Shown in pieces: positions 24,907 through 33,155 of a stretch of 64,000 bases of DNA. Below the pieces are notes generated by a model, which saw nothing but the letters and a program-made list of their open reading frames with translations, was not told where the DNA came from and made no database searches. The stretch is from an uncultured bacterium. Its GTDB lineage: Bacteria; Cyanobacteriota; Vampirovibrionia; Gastranaerophilales; Gastranaerophilaceae. The position numbers were made by a program, and so were the translations under genes. Where the stretch lies: NCBI GenBank assembly GCA_949282195.1, contig CASDOW010000005.1, positions 1 to 64,000 on the forward strand. The letters run 5' to 3'. Every line of letters starts with the position of its first letter. Within the stretch, counting starts at the first letter, position 1.

Positions 24907-26508
24907 ATGAGCATTAACAACAACGAGGATTTAGTGTCAAATTTTGAGGAAAAAAAAGAAATAAATATACTTAAAAATTTTGCCAAAAATTTGATGACAT
25001 TAAAAAATCCCGACAACATGATTAAACAAGCAAATGACGGCGGACTCAAAAAAACACTTGGCGCATTTGATTTAATCATTTTGGGCGTAGGTGCAATCAT
25101 AGGAAGCGGAATATTTACGGTTGTAGGTATTGCTGCAGCAGGCTCGGCAGAATCCGCAGGAGCAGGCCCCGGACTTGTTATTTCAATGATATTAGCTTCT
25201 TTGGCCTGCGTATTTTCAGCCCTATGTTATAGTGAATTTGCTTCCATGATTCCTGTTGCAGGAAGTGCATACTTATACACATATGCCACAATGGGAGAAT
25301 TTATGGCTTGGCTTATAGGCTGGGTTTTAATGCTTGAATATCTTGTGGGCTACATTGCCGTTGTGAGTGCATGGAGCGGATATTTTATGCAATTTATAAG
25401 AGGGTTTACTTTTCTGCCTGAATGGCTTACAAATCCCCCTATTTATCTAATCCATGACTATTCAACAGTTGTAAGAGAACTTTCAAGTCAAGGAATAGAT
25501 GTAAATACCGCAGTTCCACATTTTCTTGGAATTCCGATTTGTATTAATATTCCGGGTATATTAATCACGTTATATATTATTGCAACATTAATTAAAGGCA
25601 TGCAAGAATCCACAAAAATGGCGGGCGTAATGGTTGCCATAAAGCTTGGCGTTGTTGGACTTTTTATTTTAACAGGCATTTTTTATATTAAACCTGAAAA
25701 CTGGGTACCTTTTGCTCCAAACGGTTTAAACGGAATATTTATGGGTGCATTTATAATATTCTTTGCATATATCGGCTTTGATGCAATTGCAACAGCAGCA
25801 GAAGAAACAAAAAACCCTCAAAGAAATCTTCCTATCGGCATAATCGGCTCATTAGGCGTTTGCACCATAATCTATGTTCTTGTTGCACTTGTTCTAACAG
25901 GTGTTGTACCAATATCTCAAATTGATACGCACGCACCTATTGCTTCCGCTATGGCAATGGTAGGGCAAAATTGGGTAGCAGGGCTAATCTCAATAGGTGC
26001 TCTGACCGGTTTAACATCGGTATTATTGGTGTTAATGCTTGCAGGCACAAGAATTCTATACGCAATGAGCAGAGACAGATTTTTGCCTTCAATATTACAA
26101 ACTCTACATCCTAAATACAAAACTCCGCATATTTTAACTTTAATAGTTGGGGCAATATGTATTTTAGGCTCGTTATTATTAAATATTTCAACAGCAGCAG
26201 AGCTATGCAACTTTGGTACATTTGCATCATTTATTATAGTTTGCGTTGCAGTATTAATATTAAGAAAAACAGATCCCGAAAGACCAAGACCTTTTAAAGT
26301 GCCCTTTTCACCATTTCTGCCTTTAATGGGCATAATATGTTGTTCAGGTCTTATGATATATTCTATGCAATTTTTAAAAACTTCAAGAATATTATTCCCG
26401 ATATGGGTAATCTTGGGAATAATTTATTATTTTACATACAGCTATAAACAACAAAGACTCGCCCAAAAAGATACAACAAACGAAGGGGATAAAACAAACA
26501 ATGATTAA
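24907..26508 (+). CDS. APC-family amino acid permease (first of a tandem pair)
   Basis: A 533-residue transporter with about 12-14 membrane helices and a polar 40-residue N-terminus. The first helix region (GAFDLIILGVGAIIGSGIF) has the broken-helix GAIIGSGI motif of APC-superfamily permeases. Length and helix pattern resemble the cationic amino acid transporter (CAT/YfnA) subgroup. The substrate cannot be read. It follows glyQ by 14 bp and overlaps the next gene by 8 nt, so it is part of one transcription unit. Confidence 0.9.
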   Translation: MSINNNEDLVSNFEEKKEINILKNFAKNLMTLKNPDNMIKQANDGGLKKTLGAFDLIILGVGAIIGSGIFTVVGIAAAGSAESAGAGPGLVISMILASLACVFSALCYSEFASMIPVAGSAYLYTYATMGEFMAWLIGWVLMLEYLVGYIAVVSAWSGYFMQFIRGFTFLPEWLTNPPIYLIHDYSTVVRELSSQGIDVNTAVPHFLGIPICINIPGILITLYIIATLIKGMQESTKMAGVMVAIKLGVVGLFILTGIFYIKPENWVPFAPNGLNGIFMGAFIIFFAYIGFDAIATAAEETKNPQRNLPIGIIGSLGVCTIIYVLVALVLTGVVPISQIDTHAPIASAMAMVGQNWVAGLISIGALTGLTSVLLVLMLAGTRILYAMSRDRFLPSILQTLHPKYKTPHILTLIVGAICILGSLLLNISTAAELCNFGTFASFIIVCVAVLILRKTDPERPRPFKVPFSPFLPLMGIICCSGLMIYSMQFLKTSRILFPIWVILGIIYYFTYSYKQQRLAQKDTTNEGDKTNND

Positions 26509-28006
26509 AAAAATCGCCTCCAATTTATCTACAAGAAAAACAGCTCAAGAGCTTATAGAAAGAGCAAAAACAGGTTCTCTAAAAAAAACCCTTAATGCTT
26601 TTGATTTGTTTATAATTGGTATTGGCGCTGTTGTGGGAACAGGAATTTTAACCATTGTTGGTACGGCAATACAAGGAACTCCGGAAAGCCCAGGGGCAGG
26701 ACCTGCCATAATCATATCTATGGTACTTGCAGCAATTGCCTGTCTTTTTTCAGCACTTTGTTACAGTGAAGTTGCATCAATTATTCCCGTATCGGGAAGT
26801 GTTTACACCTATTGCTATGCAACCTTAGGCGAATTTGCAGCTTGGATAATAGGCTGGGTATTAATGCTTAATTATGTTATAGGGAATGTAACAGTAGCAA
26901 GTTCATGGTGTGGTTATTTAACACAGCTTTTAAAAGGGTTTTCGAATTATTTGCCTTCGTTTATAGTAAATTTTCCTCTTTGGCTTAGAAGCGACGTACG
27001 TTCAATATACAACATGTGCTCAAAATACGGGCTTGATGTGCATGATAAAATGCCGTTTTTATTTGACAAAATCCCTGTAGCAATTAATATACCCGTAATT
27101 TTACTGACTCTTGTTGTAACAATAATTTTAATCAAAGGCATTAAAGAATCGACGAGATTTGCAACCATAATGGTTTGCTTAAATTTATTTATGATTTTAT
27201 CTTTTGTCATAGTCGGAGCATTTTATGTAAAACCTGAAAACTGGATTCCCTTTGCTCCAAACGGCGCAACAGGAATATTAATGGGCGCTTTTATAATATT
27301 TTTTGCCTATATCGGTTTTGATGCCGTATCAACGGCAGCAGAAGAAACAAAAAATCCGCAAAAAGACTTACCAATTGCAATATTGGGAACATTATTATTT
27401 TGTACAATATTATACATACTTGTTGCGCTTGTTTTAACAGGAATTGCGCCTATTAGTCAAATTAATTCTTCAGCGCCGATTGCAGCAGCGCTCCACATGA
27501 TAAACAAAGACTATTTGGCAGGTTTTATTTCTGTTGCTGCCGTTTGTGCTTTAGCAAGCGTATTTTTAATATGTCAATTAGCTTCAACAAGAATTCTTTA
27601 CGCTATGAGCAGAGATAGATTTTTACCAAGAGTTCTAAGAGTAATCCACAAAAAACACAGAACTCCGCATGTTTTAACCTGGAGTGTGGGTCTGGTTATA
27701 ATCGCATGCAGTTTATTTATGGACTTAAATATATCCGCCGAATTATGTAACTATGGCACATTCACAGCCTTTATAGCAATCTGTATAGCAGTAATAATAC
27801 TAAGAAAAACAGAACCAAACTTAAAAAGACCCTTTAAGGTTCCTTTTGTACCTTTATTTCCAATATTAGGAATAATCTCTTGCACCGGTTTAATGGTATA
27901 TTCGCTAAAACAACTTACATCGAGCGCTATAATGTTTCCTATTTGGATTTTAATAGGAATTATAATATACATCAAATTTAGCTATAAAAACCTTAGAAAA
28001 AATTAA
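26501..28006 (+). CDS. APC-family amino acid permease (second of a tandem pair)
   Basis: A 501-residue paralogue of the preceding permease, with long stretches of near identity such as FIIFFAYIGFDA, TRILYAMSRDRFLP and RPFKVPF. The GAVVGTGI segment replaces GAIIGSGI in the first helix, which lines the substrate site in APC proteins. The two may therefore differ in substrate. The pair clearly arose by tandem duplication. Confidence 0.9.
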   Translation: MIKKIASNLSTRKTAQELIERAKTGSLKKTLNAFDLFIIGIGAVVGTGILTIVGTAIQGTPESPGAGPAIIISMVLAAIACLFSALCYSEVASIIPVSGSVYTYCYATLGEFAAWIIGWVLMLNYVIGNVTVASSWCGYLTQLLKGFSNYLPSFIVNFPLWLRSDVRSIYNMCSKYGLDVHDKMPFLFDKIPVAINIPVILLTLVVTIILIKGIKESTRFATIMVCLNLFMILSFVIVGAFYVKPENWIPFAPNGATGILMGAFIIFFAYIGFDAVSTAAEETKNPQKDLPIAILGTLLFCTILYILVALVLTGIAPISQINSSAPIAAALHMINKDYLAGFISVAAVCALASVFLICQLASTRILYAMSRDRFLPRVLRVIHKKHRTPHVLTWSVGLVIIACSLFMDLNISAELCNYGTFTAFIAICIAVIILRKTEPNLKRPFKVPFVPLFPILGIISCTGLMVYSLKQLTSSAIMFPIWILIGIIIYIKFSYKNLRKN

Positions 28007-28383
28007 TCATCCTGTTTCAAAACAAAAGTAGATTTAACATTACGAGAAGCAGGTTCGTAAGTATTCAAGATTTTTTTAGTTTTCTTTGTTTTTTTTAACT
28101 CTTTTTCGAGCTGTTGACGCTTTTCAACAATTAAAGCAATATTTGCTTTTTCAAGCTCGATAAGTTTCAAACGCTTCTTATTTAGCTCATCATTATCTTT
28201 AATTTCAGACAGCCTTGGCTTTTCAAAAAAAATAATCTGGCGCATTAGGGCTTCTTTTTCCTTAACAGCTGTCTCTATATCATCCCAGTTGCCCTGATTA
28301 ATAATATCTCTAATATATAAATTCTTTTTTAAAAATTCATCATACAAAAGCTTAAGATGATTATAGTCGTGAATGCTCAGCAT
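28003..28383 (-). CDS. FliT-like flagellar export chaperone
   Basis: A 126-residue, almost wholly helical, charged protein. It is encoded directly after fliS, and its ATG overlaps the fliS stop codon (TAATG). The helical N-terminus with a conserved-looking E-K-E-A-L-M/E-L-E-K heptad pattern fits the FliT/FlgN type of small chaperone. The family is too divergent to prove by eye, so the call rests mainly on position, size and helix content. The 3' end overlaps that of the permease gene by 4 nt. Confidence 0.55.
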   Translation of the reverse strand: MLSIHDYNHLKLLYDEFLKKNLYIRDIINQGNWDDIETAVKEKEALMRQIIFFEKPRLSEIKDNDELNKKRLKLIELEKANIALIVEKRQQLEKELKKTKKTKKILNTYEPASRNVKSTFVLKQDD

Positions 28384-28859
28384 TAATCTTCATCCTCGCA
28401 GTCTTCTTCATCATCTTCATCATCGTCTTCATCGTCATATGAATCATAATAATCAACAGAAGACTGTTTAAGCTCTTGTGCTTGTTCTTTTTGAGCTAAT
28501 TCAATCGCCTTTTCCCAAGTTGCTTTTAGGCTTTTTAAATATTTTAAAACTTCGTCAATAGGTTCAATTTGTTTTTTGACATTTGCATAAACCAGACGCC
28601 TGATAAAGTACTCATATAGACTTATCAAGTTTTCTGCAAGCTGCGGCGCAACTTCTCTATCCATGGAATTAATGAATTCTTGAATAATATTTTGAGCCCC
28701 CATAAGATTATTATGAGTTTGTTCAATTTGCTTATTTTGCATCGCAACTTTTGCTTTATTCAAAAATTGAATTGCACCATCATAAAGCATAATTAAAATT
28801 TGTTCACGCGAAGCAGTTTCTATGCTTGATTTTTGATATTGTTTAACATACTGGTTCAT
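28383..28859 (-). CDS. fliS: Flagellin export chaperone FliS, with an acidic tail
   Basis: A 158-residue protein. Residues 1-125 are FliS: the Y-x-x-x-x-I-x-T-A-S-x-x-x-x-I-x-M-L-Y-D-G-A motif at the N-terminus, the IIQEFINSMDRE segment and a final LRxTW-like KATWEKA. FliS binds the flagellin C-terminus and prevents premature polymerisation. The last 25 residues are an unusual run of Asp and Glu (DDEDDDEDDEEDCEDED). It lies between flaG and the FliT-like gene, and the client flagellin is encoded at the right end of the window. Confidence 0.9.
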   Translation of the reverse strand: MNQYVKQYQKSSIETASREQILIMLYDGAIQFLNKAKVAMQNKQIEQTHNNLMGAQNIIQEFINSMDREVAPQLAENLISLYEYFIRRLVYANVKKQIEPIDEVLKYLKSLKATWEKAIELAQKEQAQELKQSSVDYYDSYDDEDDDEDDEEDCEDED

Positions 28860-28860
28860 A

Positions 28861-29277
28861 CTAAAATTTCCTATTTACAATGGCACCTTGTGAATTTGCA
28901 AGATAGTAGACAAGTTTTGATAATTCTTTTGCATTTATTTTTTCTACTACTTTGTTAGTTGCTTTTTCGGTTATTAAAATATCATTTGTATCATCATTTA
29001 TTTTTAATAAATATTTATCGGTTTGAGATAAGTCATATTTGACAACCTCTTCTTGAACATCATCATGGGTTTCATCTTCATTATTAGTTTCGCCAAAAAA
29101 ATCTCCTGAATTATTATTATGGCTTTCTTTATCAGGATCAACCTTTTGACCTTCGGATAAACCATCAACAATCTTAACATCGCTCGCAGGGCTAAAGCTG
29201 TTAACATTATTCAACTCAGCAGAGTTAAATTCCGGCGTTATCCTTAATTGATTTATCGAAATTCCATCTAAACCCAT
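28861..29277 (-). CDS. flaG: FlaG-like flagellar protein
   Basis: A 138-residue protein. The N-terminal two thirds are disordered and acidic. The C-terminal 50 residues (YLLKINDDTNDILITEKATNKVVEKINAKEL, read as the segment near 85-115) match the FlaG domain pattern that ends in a short G-A-I-V-N-R-K. FlaG affects filament length in other bacteria. The ATG at 29277 was chosen; the longer frame would need a TTG. It heads the flaG-fliS-fliT-like operon. The promoter region holds a TATAAT near 29299 but no sigma-28-like site. Confidence 0.75.
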   Translation of the reverse strand: MGLDGISINQLRITPEFNSAELNNVNSFSPASDVKIVDGLSEGQKVDPDKESHNNNSGDFFGETNNEDETHDDVQEEVVKYDLSQTDKYLLKINDDTNDILITEKATNKVVEKINAKELSKLVYYLANSQGAIVNRKF

Positions 29278-29391
29278 AATTAATTCTTTCGTAAACAATT
29301 ATAACTTACTTCACACATACCACAATAAATTATATAATGTATTTGTAAAAAAAACCAGATTATATATAATTAAAATAAAAAGGGTAGATTA

Positions 29392-30138
29392 ATGCAAAAA
29401 ACATCGGAATTATTTATTCAAAACATAAGAAATCTTCCTATATGGGTTAAACAGGTTATAACCAAAGAAATACTAGAAGACCTTAGAAAAAAACTGGATG
29501 AATTCTCTCAATTGGTTGAAGAGGATGATTTATTTCAATATATGTGTCCGAAATTAACCTTTAAAGGCAAACAAGAGCTTCAAGAAAGAAATCTAAGGCT
29601 ATCTGAAGGTTATTACATATTTTTAAAAGATTTATCCGAAGAAAACAATATATTTGAAATCACTGTTAAAAACAACTGGACTTTTGCTGATAGTGCAAAA
29701 ATATTTTGCAGATTAAATGAACTTGAATTCCTGCAAATAGATGACTATTTAACAAATAAAAATATTGCACTTGCCCTTTTTATTGCCGGAAAAATAAAAA
29801 CAGGCGAATTTCTAAAAAGAATTGGTAAAATTAACGCAATTCAATTAGAACAAGCAATCCGCTATCAAAAAAAACTAAACGAAGAAGGTCGACACATCAA
29901 AATGGCAAGCATACTCATTAAAATGGGTTTTATAACGGATAAAGGACTTGATAGCCTTCTTTTATTAAAAGATGAAGCCAAGAAACATTTATCTTTTGGG
30001 GTTGGGTTGACTTCAGTAAAATTGCCGGATGGCTCTCAAAGTGACGATCAAATTATAAGACTGCAAAGAGAAATTGCGCGTTTAGAAAACGAAAATATTA
30101 TAATGAAAAAACGTCTTAAAAAACTTCTAAATCTGTAA
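29392..30138 (+). CDS. Hypothetical protein with a type II secretion ATPase N-domain-like segment
   Basis: A 248-residue soluble protein. The segment near residues 140-200 (GEFLKRIGKINAIQLEQAIRYQ, then ILIKMGFIT) follows the GspE/PilB N-terminal (MshEN) pattern of 'low-level helix, G-x-I, Q-x-x-x-A-L-x-x-Q'. The C-terminal 35 residues form a short coiled coil. It has a GGGTAG-type ribosome binding site and couples to the next gene by overlapping stop and start codons (TAATG). The function is unknown; the domain match is by pattern only. Confidence 0.65.
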   Translation: MQKTSELFIQNIRNLPIWVKQVITKEILEDLRKKLDEFSQLVEEDDLFQYMCPKLTFKGKQELQERNLRLSEGYYIFLKDLSEENNIFEITVKNNWTFADSAKIFCRLNELEFLQIDDYLTNKNIALALFIAGKIKTGEFLKRIGKINAIQLEQAIRYQKKLNEEGRHIKMASILIKMGFITDKGLDSLLLLKDEAKKHLSFGVGLTSVKLPDGSQSDDQIIRLQREIARLENENIIMKKRLKKLLNL

Positions 30139-31073
30139 TGAAAAATAATGCCTCAATTCTACTTTCAACAACAAGAAATAACTGCATAGATTCAACATAC
30201 TACGGCAGCATTTATTTGGCATCTAAAGATAAAATTTACAGAACAATAGGATTTAACAGAAAAACAAAATTCTACATGCGCTCACTTGCAAAACCCCTGC
30301 AAGCTTCAGTTATGTGCGATTGTAATATTATAAACGATTTTAATTTTTCAAACCAAGAACTCGCTATATTTTGTGCTTCGCATGCAGGAAGTAATAGTCA
30401 CATAAGCATCTTAAAAAACATTTTAAAAAAACACAATTTAAATATAAAAGATATTGATATAGAACCGCAAATTCCGCTCGATATAAGACATTTTAACGGC
30501 AGAAAAACTAAATTACACAATAACTGCTCAGCAAAACACATCATGATGCTTTTAGTGTCCAAATATAAAGGATATGATTTAAAAGACTATACCGACATAA
30601 ACCACCCGATACAACAGCTAATAAAACAAAGACAAGAATTCCTTTCGGGGGAAAAATGTACAGAATTTAGTTTTGACGGATGCGGCACACCACTATGGGC
30701 GATAAGCATTGAAGGTATTATAAAATCATATTTTAACCTAGTTAAAGATAAAAAGTTTAAACCCATATTAAGCTCAATTCTAAAACACCCTGATATTTTT
30801 GGCGGGTATGACAGGCTTGACAGCGATATAATTAAATTATCAAAAGGAAAGTTATTCTCAAAAGTGGGAGCAGGCGGTTTTGTAATTGTTTACAACATTA
30901 AAAAAGATGAGATTTTGCTTGTTAAAATGACACAAAACAACAATGAAGCAAGAAAATTAATAACACTTGATGCCCTAAACAAGCTAAATTGGCTAAATAT
31001 AGAACCTATTGAATATGAACTTAATCAAAAAAAACAAAAAGTTGCAAAATATTGTTACGAATTTAAACTATAA
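30138..31073 (+). CDS. L-asparaginase II-type protein
   Basis: A 311-residue member of the asparaginase II family (PF06089 type, distinct from the AnsA/AnsB fold). Motifs present are FYMRSLAKPLQA, the CASHAGS segment, NCSAKHIMML, FDGCGTPLWAIS and a late VGAGGF. Members have been linked to asparagine breakdown, but few are studied biochemically. No signal peptide is seen. It is the second gene of a two-gene unit. Confidence 0.8.
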   Translation: MKNNASILLSTTRNNCIDSTYYGSIYLASKDKIYRTIGFNRKTKFYMRSLAKPLQASVMCDCNIINDFNFSNQELAIFCASHAGSNSHISILKNILKKHNLNIKDIDIEPQIPLDIRHFNGRKTKLHNNCSAKHIMMLLVSKYKGYDLKDYTDINHPIQQLIKQRQEFLSGEKCTEFSFDGCGTPLWAISIEGIIKSYFNLVKDKKFKPILSSILKHPDIFGGYDRLDSDIIKLSKGKLFSKVGAGGFVIVYNIKKDEILLVKMTQNNNEARKLITLDALNKLNWLNIEPIEYELNQKKQKVAKYCYEFKL

Positions 31074-31097
31074 TGATATAAAAAAACAAATTTAGGT

Positions 31098-31103
31098 TAG
31101 AAT
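31098..31103 (+). promoter_or_regulatory. -10 box of a putative leaderless promoter (DivIC-like gene)
   Basis: TAGAAT ends exactly 6 nt before the ATG at 31110. There is no ribosome binding site at the usual distance. Confidence 0.4.
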
Positions 31104-31109
31104 TGTTTT

Positions 31110-31559
31110 ATGAATAACGGTTATATGAATTTAAAGTCAAGAGTACAAAAACAACAAAAGAAAAAAATAAGAAAAATCAGATTTTATCACTCATTTTTAA
31201 CAATAGTTTTGTTGTTGTGCGTTTGCCAAATCAGCTACAGTGCACTTTTAAATTTAGCTAAAATTGTTGTATATCAAACAAAAATAGTAAAAGCACAAGA
31301 GCTAAAATCCCAAGCTGAAGAAAGAAACAAACACCTTAAAAGCGAAATTAAAAATTTCTCATCAATGTATAAAGTTGAATCTATTGCAAGAAACAACCTT
31401 AAAATGGCAGCCAAAGATGAAGTCTTGATTATAATAAATCAACAAAACGAAGAAGAAAAAAAGCCTGAAAATATACAAACAAATAAATTTGTTAAATTTT
31501 TAGAAACTTTTTCCTCAAAATTTAATAGAGATATTTCAACAGAAAAAACTCAAGAATAA
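31110..31559 (+). CDS. DivIC/FtsB-like septum formation protein
   Basis: A 149-residue bitopic membrane protein with a basic N-terminus, one helix at about residues 30-50, then a coiled coil and the E-x-x-A-R-x-x-L-x-M segment (VESIARNNLKMAAKDEVLII) of the DivIC/FtsB/FtsL family. These proteins link the divisome to septal peptidoglycan synthesis. A polar tail of about 45 residues is longer than in most FtsB proteins. It could equally be FtsL-like. Confidence 0.75.
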   Translation: MNNGYMNLKSRVQKQQKKKIRKIRFYHSFLTIVLLLCVCQISYSALLNLAKIVVYQTKIVKAQELKSQAEERNKHLKSEIKNFSSMYKVESIARNNLKMAAKDEVLIIINQQNEEEKKPENIQTNKFVKFLETFSSKFNRDISTEKTQE

Positions 31560-31560
31560 A

Positions 31561-31704
31561 CTATTTGACCAGCCTGATTCTTTGACTGTCGCATGACACA
31601 TTTATAATAGCGCTAACAGAAAGCCTTCTTCTTTTCAACATGGCTTTTTCTATTACCTCGCAAGCTGTTATTTTATTTTTTGCTCTTAAGGACAAATTAA
31701 ACAT
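31561..31704 (-). CDS. Short gene (47 codons) under a putative FliA promoter
   Basis: The reading frame gives a basic 47-residue protein that starts MFNLSLRAKNKITACEV and ends SCDSQRIRLVK. It lies in the otherwise empty gap before trmFO. GGGTGG lies 3-7 nt before the ATG, and a TAAAGAAA-N11-GCCGAATA site is 32 bp upstream. There are two cysteines and no membrane segment. No family is recognised. The case rests on promoter, ribosome binding site and plausible codon use together. Confidence 0.4.
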   Translation of the reverse strand: MFNLSLRAKNKITACEVIEKAMLKRRRLSVSAIINVSCDSQRIRLVK

Positions 31705-31735
31705 ATGCCACCCGATATTTCACTCTTACTATTTA

Positions 31736-31762
31736 TATTCGGCAAATTTTTATTTTTCTTTA
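31736..31762 (-). promoter_or_regulatory. Putative sigma-28 (FliA) promoter
   Basis: On the minus strand, TAAAGAAA (31762-31755), an 11-bp spacer and GCCGAATA (31743-31736). It points at the 47-codon gene starting at 31704. Confidence 0.4.
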
Positions 31763-31807
31763 GGTATATATTAAGATATATTAAGAAAACTTTTATTGTT
31801 TTTAATG

Positions 31808-31813
31808 TATAAT
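31808..31813 (+). promoter_or_regulatory. -10 box of a putative leaderless trmFO promoter
   Basis: A perfect TATAAT ends exactly 6 nt before the ATG at 31820. No Shine-Dalgarno sequence is present. Confidence 0.55.
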
Positions 31814-31819
31814 TGTTAT

Positions 31820-33151
31820 ATGAATAAAATAAGAGTGATAGGGGCAGGATTGGCAGGCAGCGAAGCTGCAATATATCTGGCAAAAAAAGGGTATGATGTT
31901 GAGCTTTTTGAAATGCGTCCAAAATATCAAACAGGAGCACATACAACTGATTATCCGGCCGAATTTGTATGTTCTAACTCTCTTGGCTCAACAGATATTC
32001 TATCGGCTTCAGGACTTTTAAAACAAGAAGCCATAAATTTGGGGTCAACTCTTTTTCCCATAGCAATAAAAAACAAAGTTCCTTCAGGGAACTCCCTTTC
32101 AATAGACAGGTTTGGATTTTGCAAAGAAATCAACGAAATAATAAATTCATTTAGCAATATCAAGAAAATAAATGAAAAATATGAAAAAATCGACACATCA
32201 ACCCCGACAATCATTGCAACAGGACCGTTAAGCGCAAAAGAATTAGCGCAAAACATCAAAGAAGAATTCGGAGAAAACGATTTTCATTTTTACGATGCTA
32301 TTGCGCCAATAATCGAAAAAGATTCAATTGACTTCAATAAAGCATTTTACGCCTCAAGATGGGATAAAGGAGAAGCAGACTTTATTAACTGCCCCATGAC
32401 AAAAGAAGAATACGAAAATTTTTACAATATTTTGATTAATGCCCAAAGGGCACCGCTAAAAGAATTTGAAGCTAATTATTTTGAAGGCTGTATGCCAATA
32501 GAAGTTATGGCTTCACGAGGAATTGATACTTTAAGGTTTGGACCAATGAAGCCTGTCGGGCTTTTTGACAAAAGAATAGAAACACAATTCAAAAAAAATC
32601 AATTCTATGCAGTTGTACAGTTAAGACAAGATGACAAAATGGCAAATTTATATAATCTTGTTGGTTTTCAAACTAATCTAAAATGGGGTGAACAAAAAAA
32701 ATTAATTCAAAGTATACCTTCACTGGAAAACGCAACAATAACAAGATATGGCGTAATGCACGCCAATACCTTTATAAATTCACCAAAAATATTAAATAAA
32801 CATCTTCAAACAAAAAAATACAAAAACCTCTTTTTTGCAGGACAAATAACAGGGGTTGAAGGATATTGCGAAAGTATATCAACAGGGCTTTTTGCAGCAA
32901 TTAATATGGATAGATTTCTTAATAATAAGCCAATGGTTGAATTAGATAACAAAACCATGCTTGGAGCATTAATAGAATATATAACCTTTGAAAATCATAA
33001 AAAATTTCAGCCAATAAATTCCAATTGGGGGATAACAAAAGAAATAGAAGGCGATAAAAAAAAGTTAAAAGATAAAAAATATAAAAATGAATTGCGCTCA
33101 AAAAGAGCACTTGATGAGATAGAAAAAATAAAAAATATTATAGGAGAGTAA
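31820..33151 (+). CDS. trmFO: tRNA (uracil-5-)-methyltransferase TrmFO
   Basis: A 443-residue folate/FAD-dependent enzyme that makes 5-methyluridine at position 54 of tRNA, using methylenetetrahydrofolate. The FAD motif GAGLAGSEAA is at residues 7-16. The family-typical EMRP, FVCSNSLGS, PSGNSLSIDR and ATGPLS segments follow, as does FAGQITGVEGYCES near the C-terminus. The ATG at 31820 is preferred over an upstream in-frame start because it gives the usual MNKIRVIGAG N-terminus. Confidence 0.95.
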   Translation: MNKIRVIGAGLAGSEAAIYLAKKGYDVELFEMRPKYQTGAHTTDYPAEFVCSNSLGSTDILSASGLLKQEAINLGSTLFPIAIKNKVPSGNSLSIDRFGFCKEINEIINSFSNIKKINEKYEKIDTSTPTIIATGPLSAKELAQNIKEEFGENDFHFYDAIAPIIEKDSIDFNKAFYASRWDKGEADFINCPMTKEEYENFYNILINAQRAPLKEFEANYFEGCMPIEVMASRGIDTLRFGPMKPVGLFDKRIETQFKKNQFYAVVQLRQDDKMANLYNLVGFQTNLKWGEQKKLIQSIPSLENATITRYGVMHANTFINSPKILNKHLQTKKYKNLFFAGQITGVEGYCESISTGLFAAINMDRFLNNKPMVELDNKTMLGALIEYITFENHKKFQPINSNWGITKEIEGDKKKLKDKKYKNELRSKRALDEIEKIKNIIGE

Positions 33152-33155
33152 CGCA

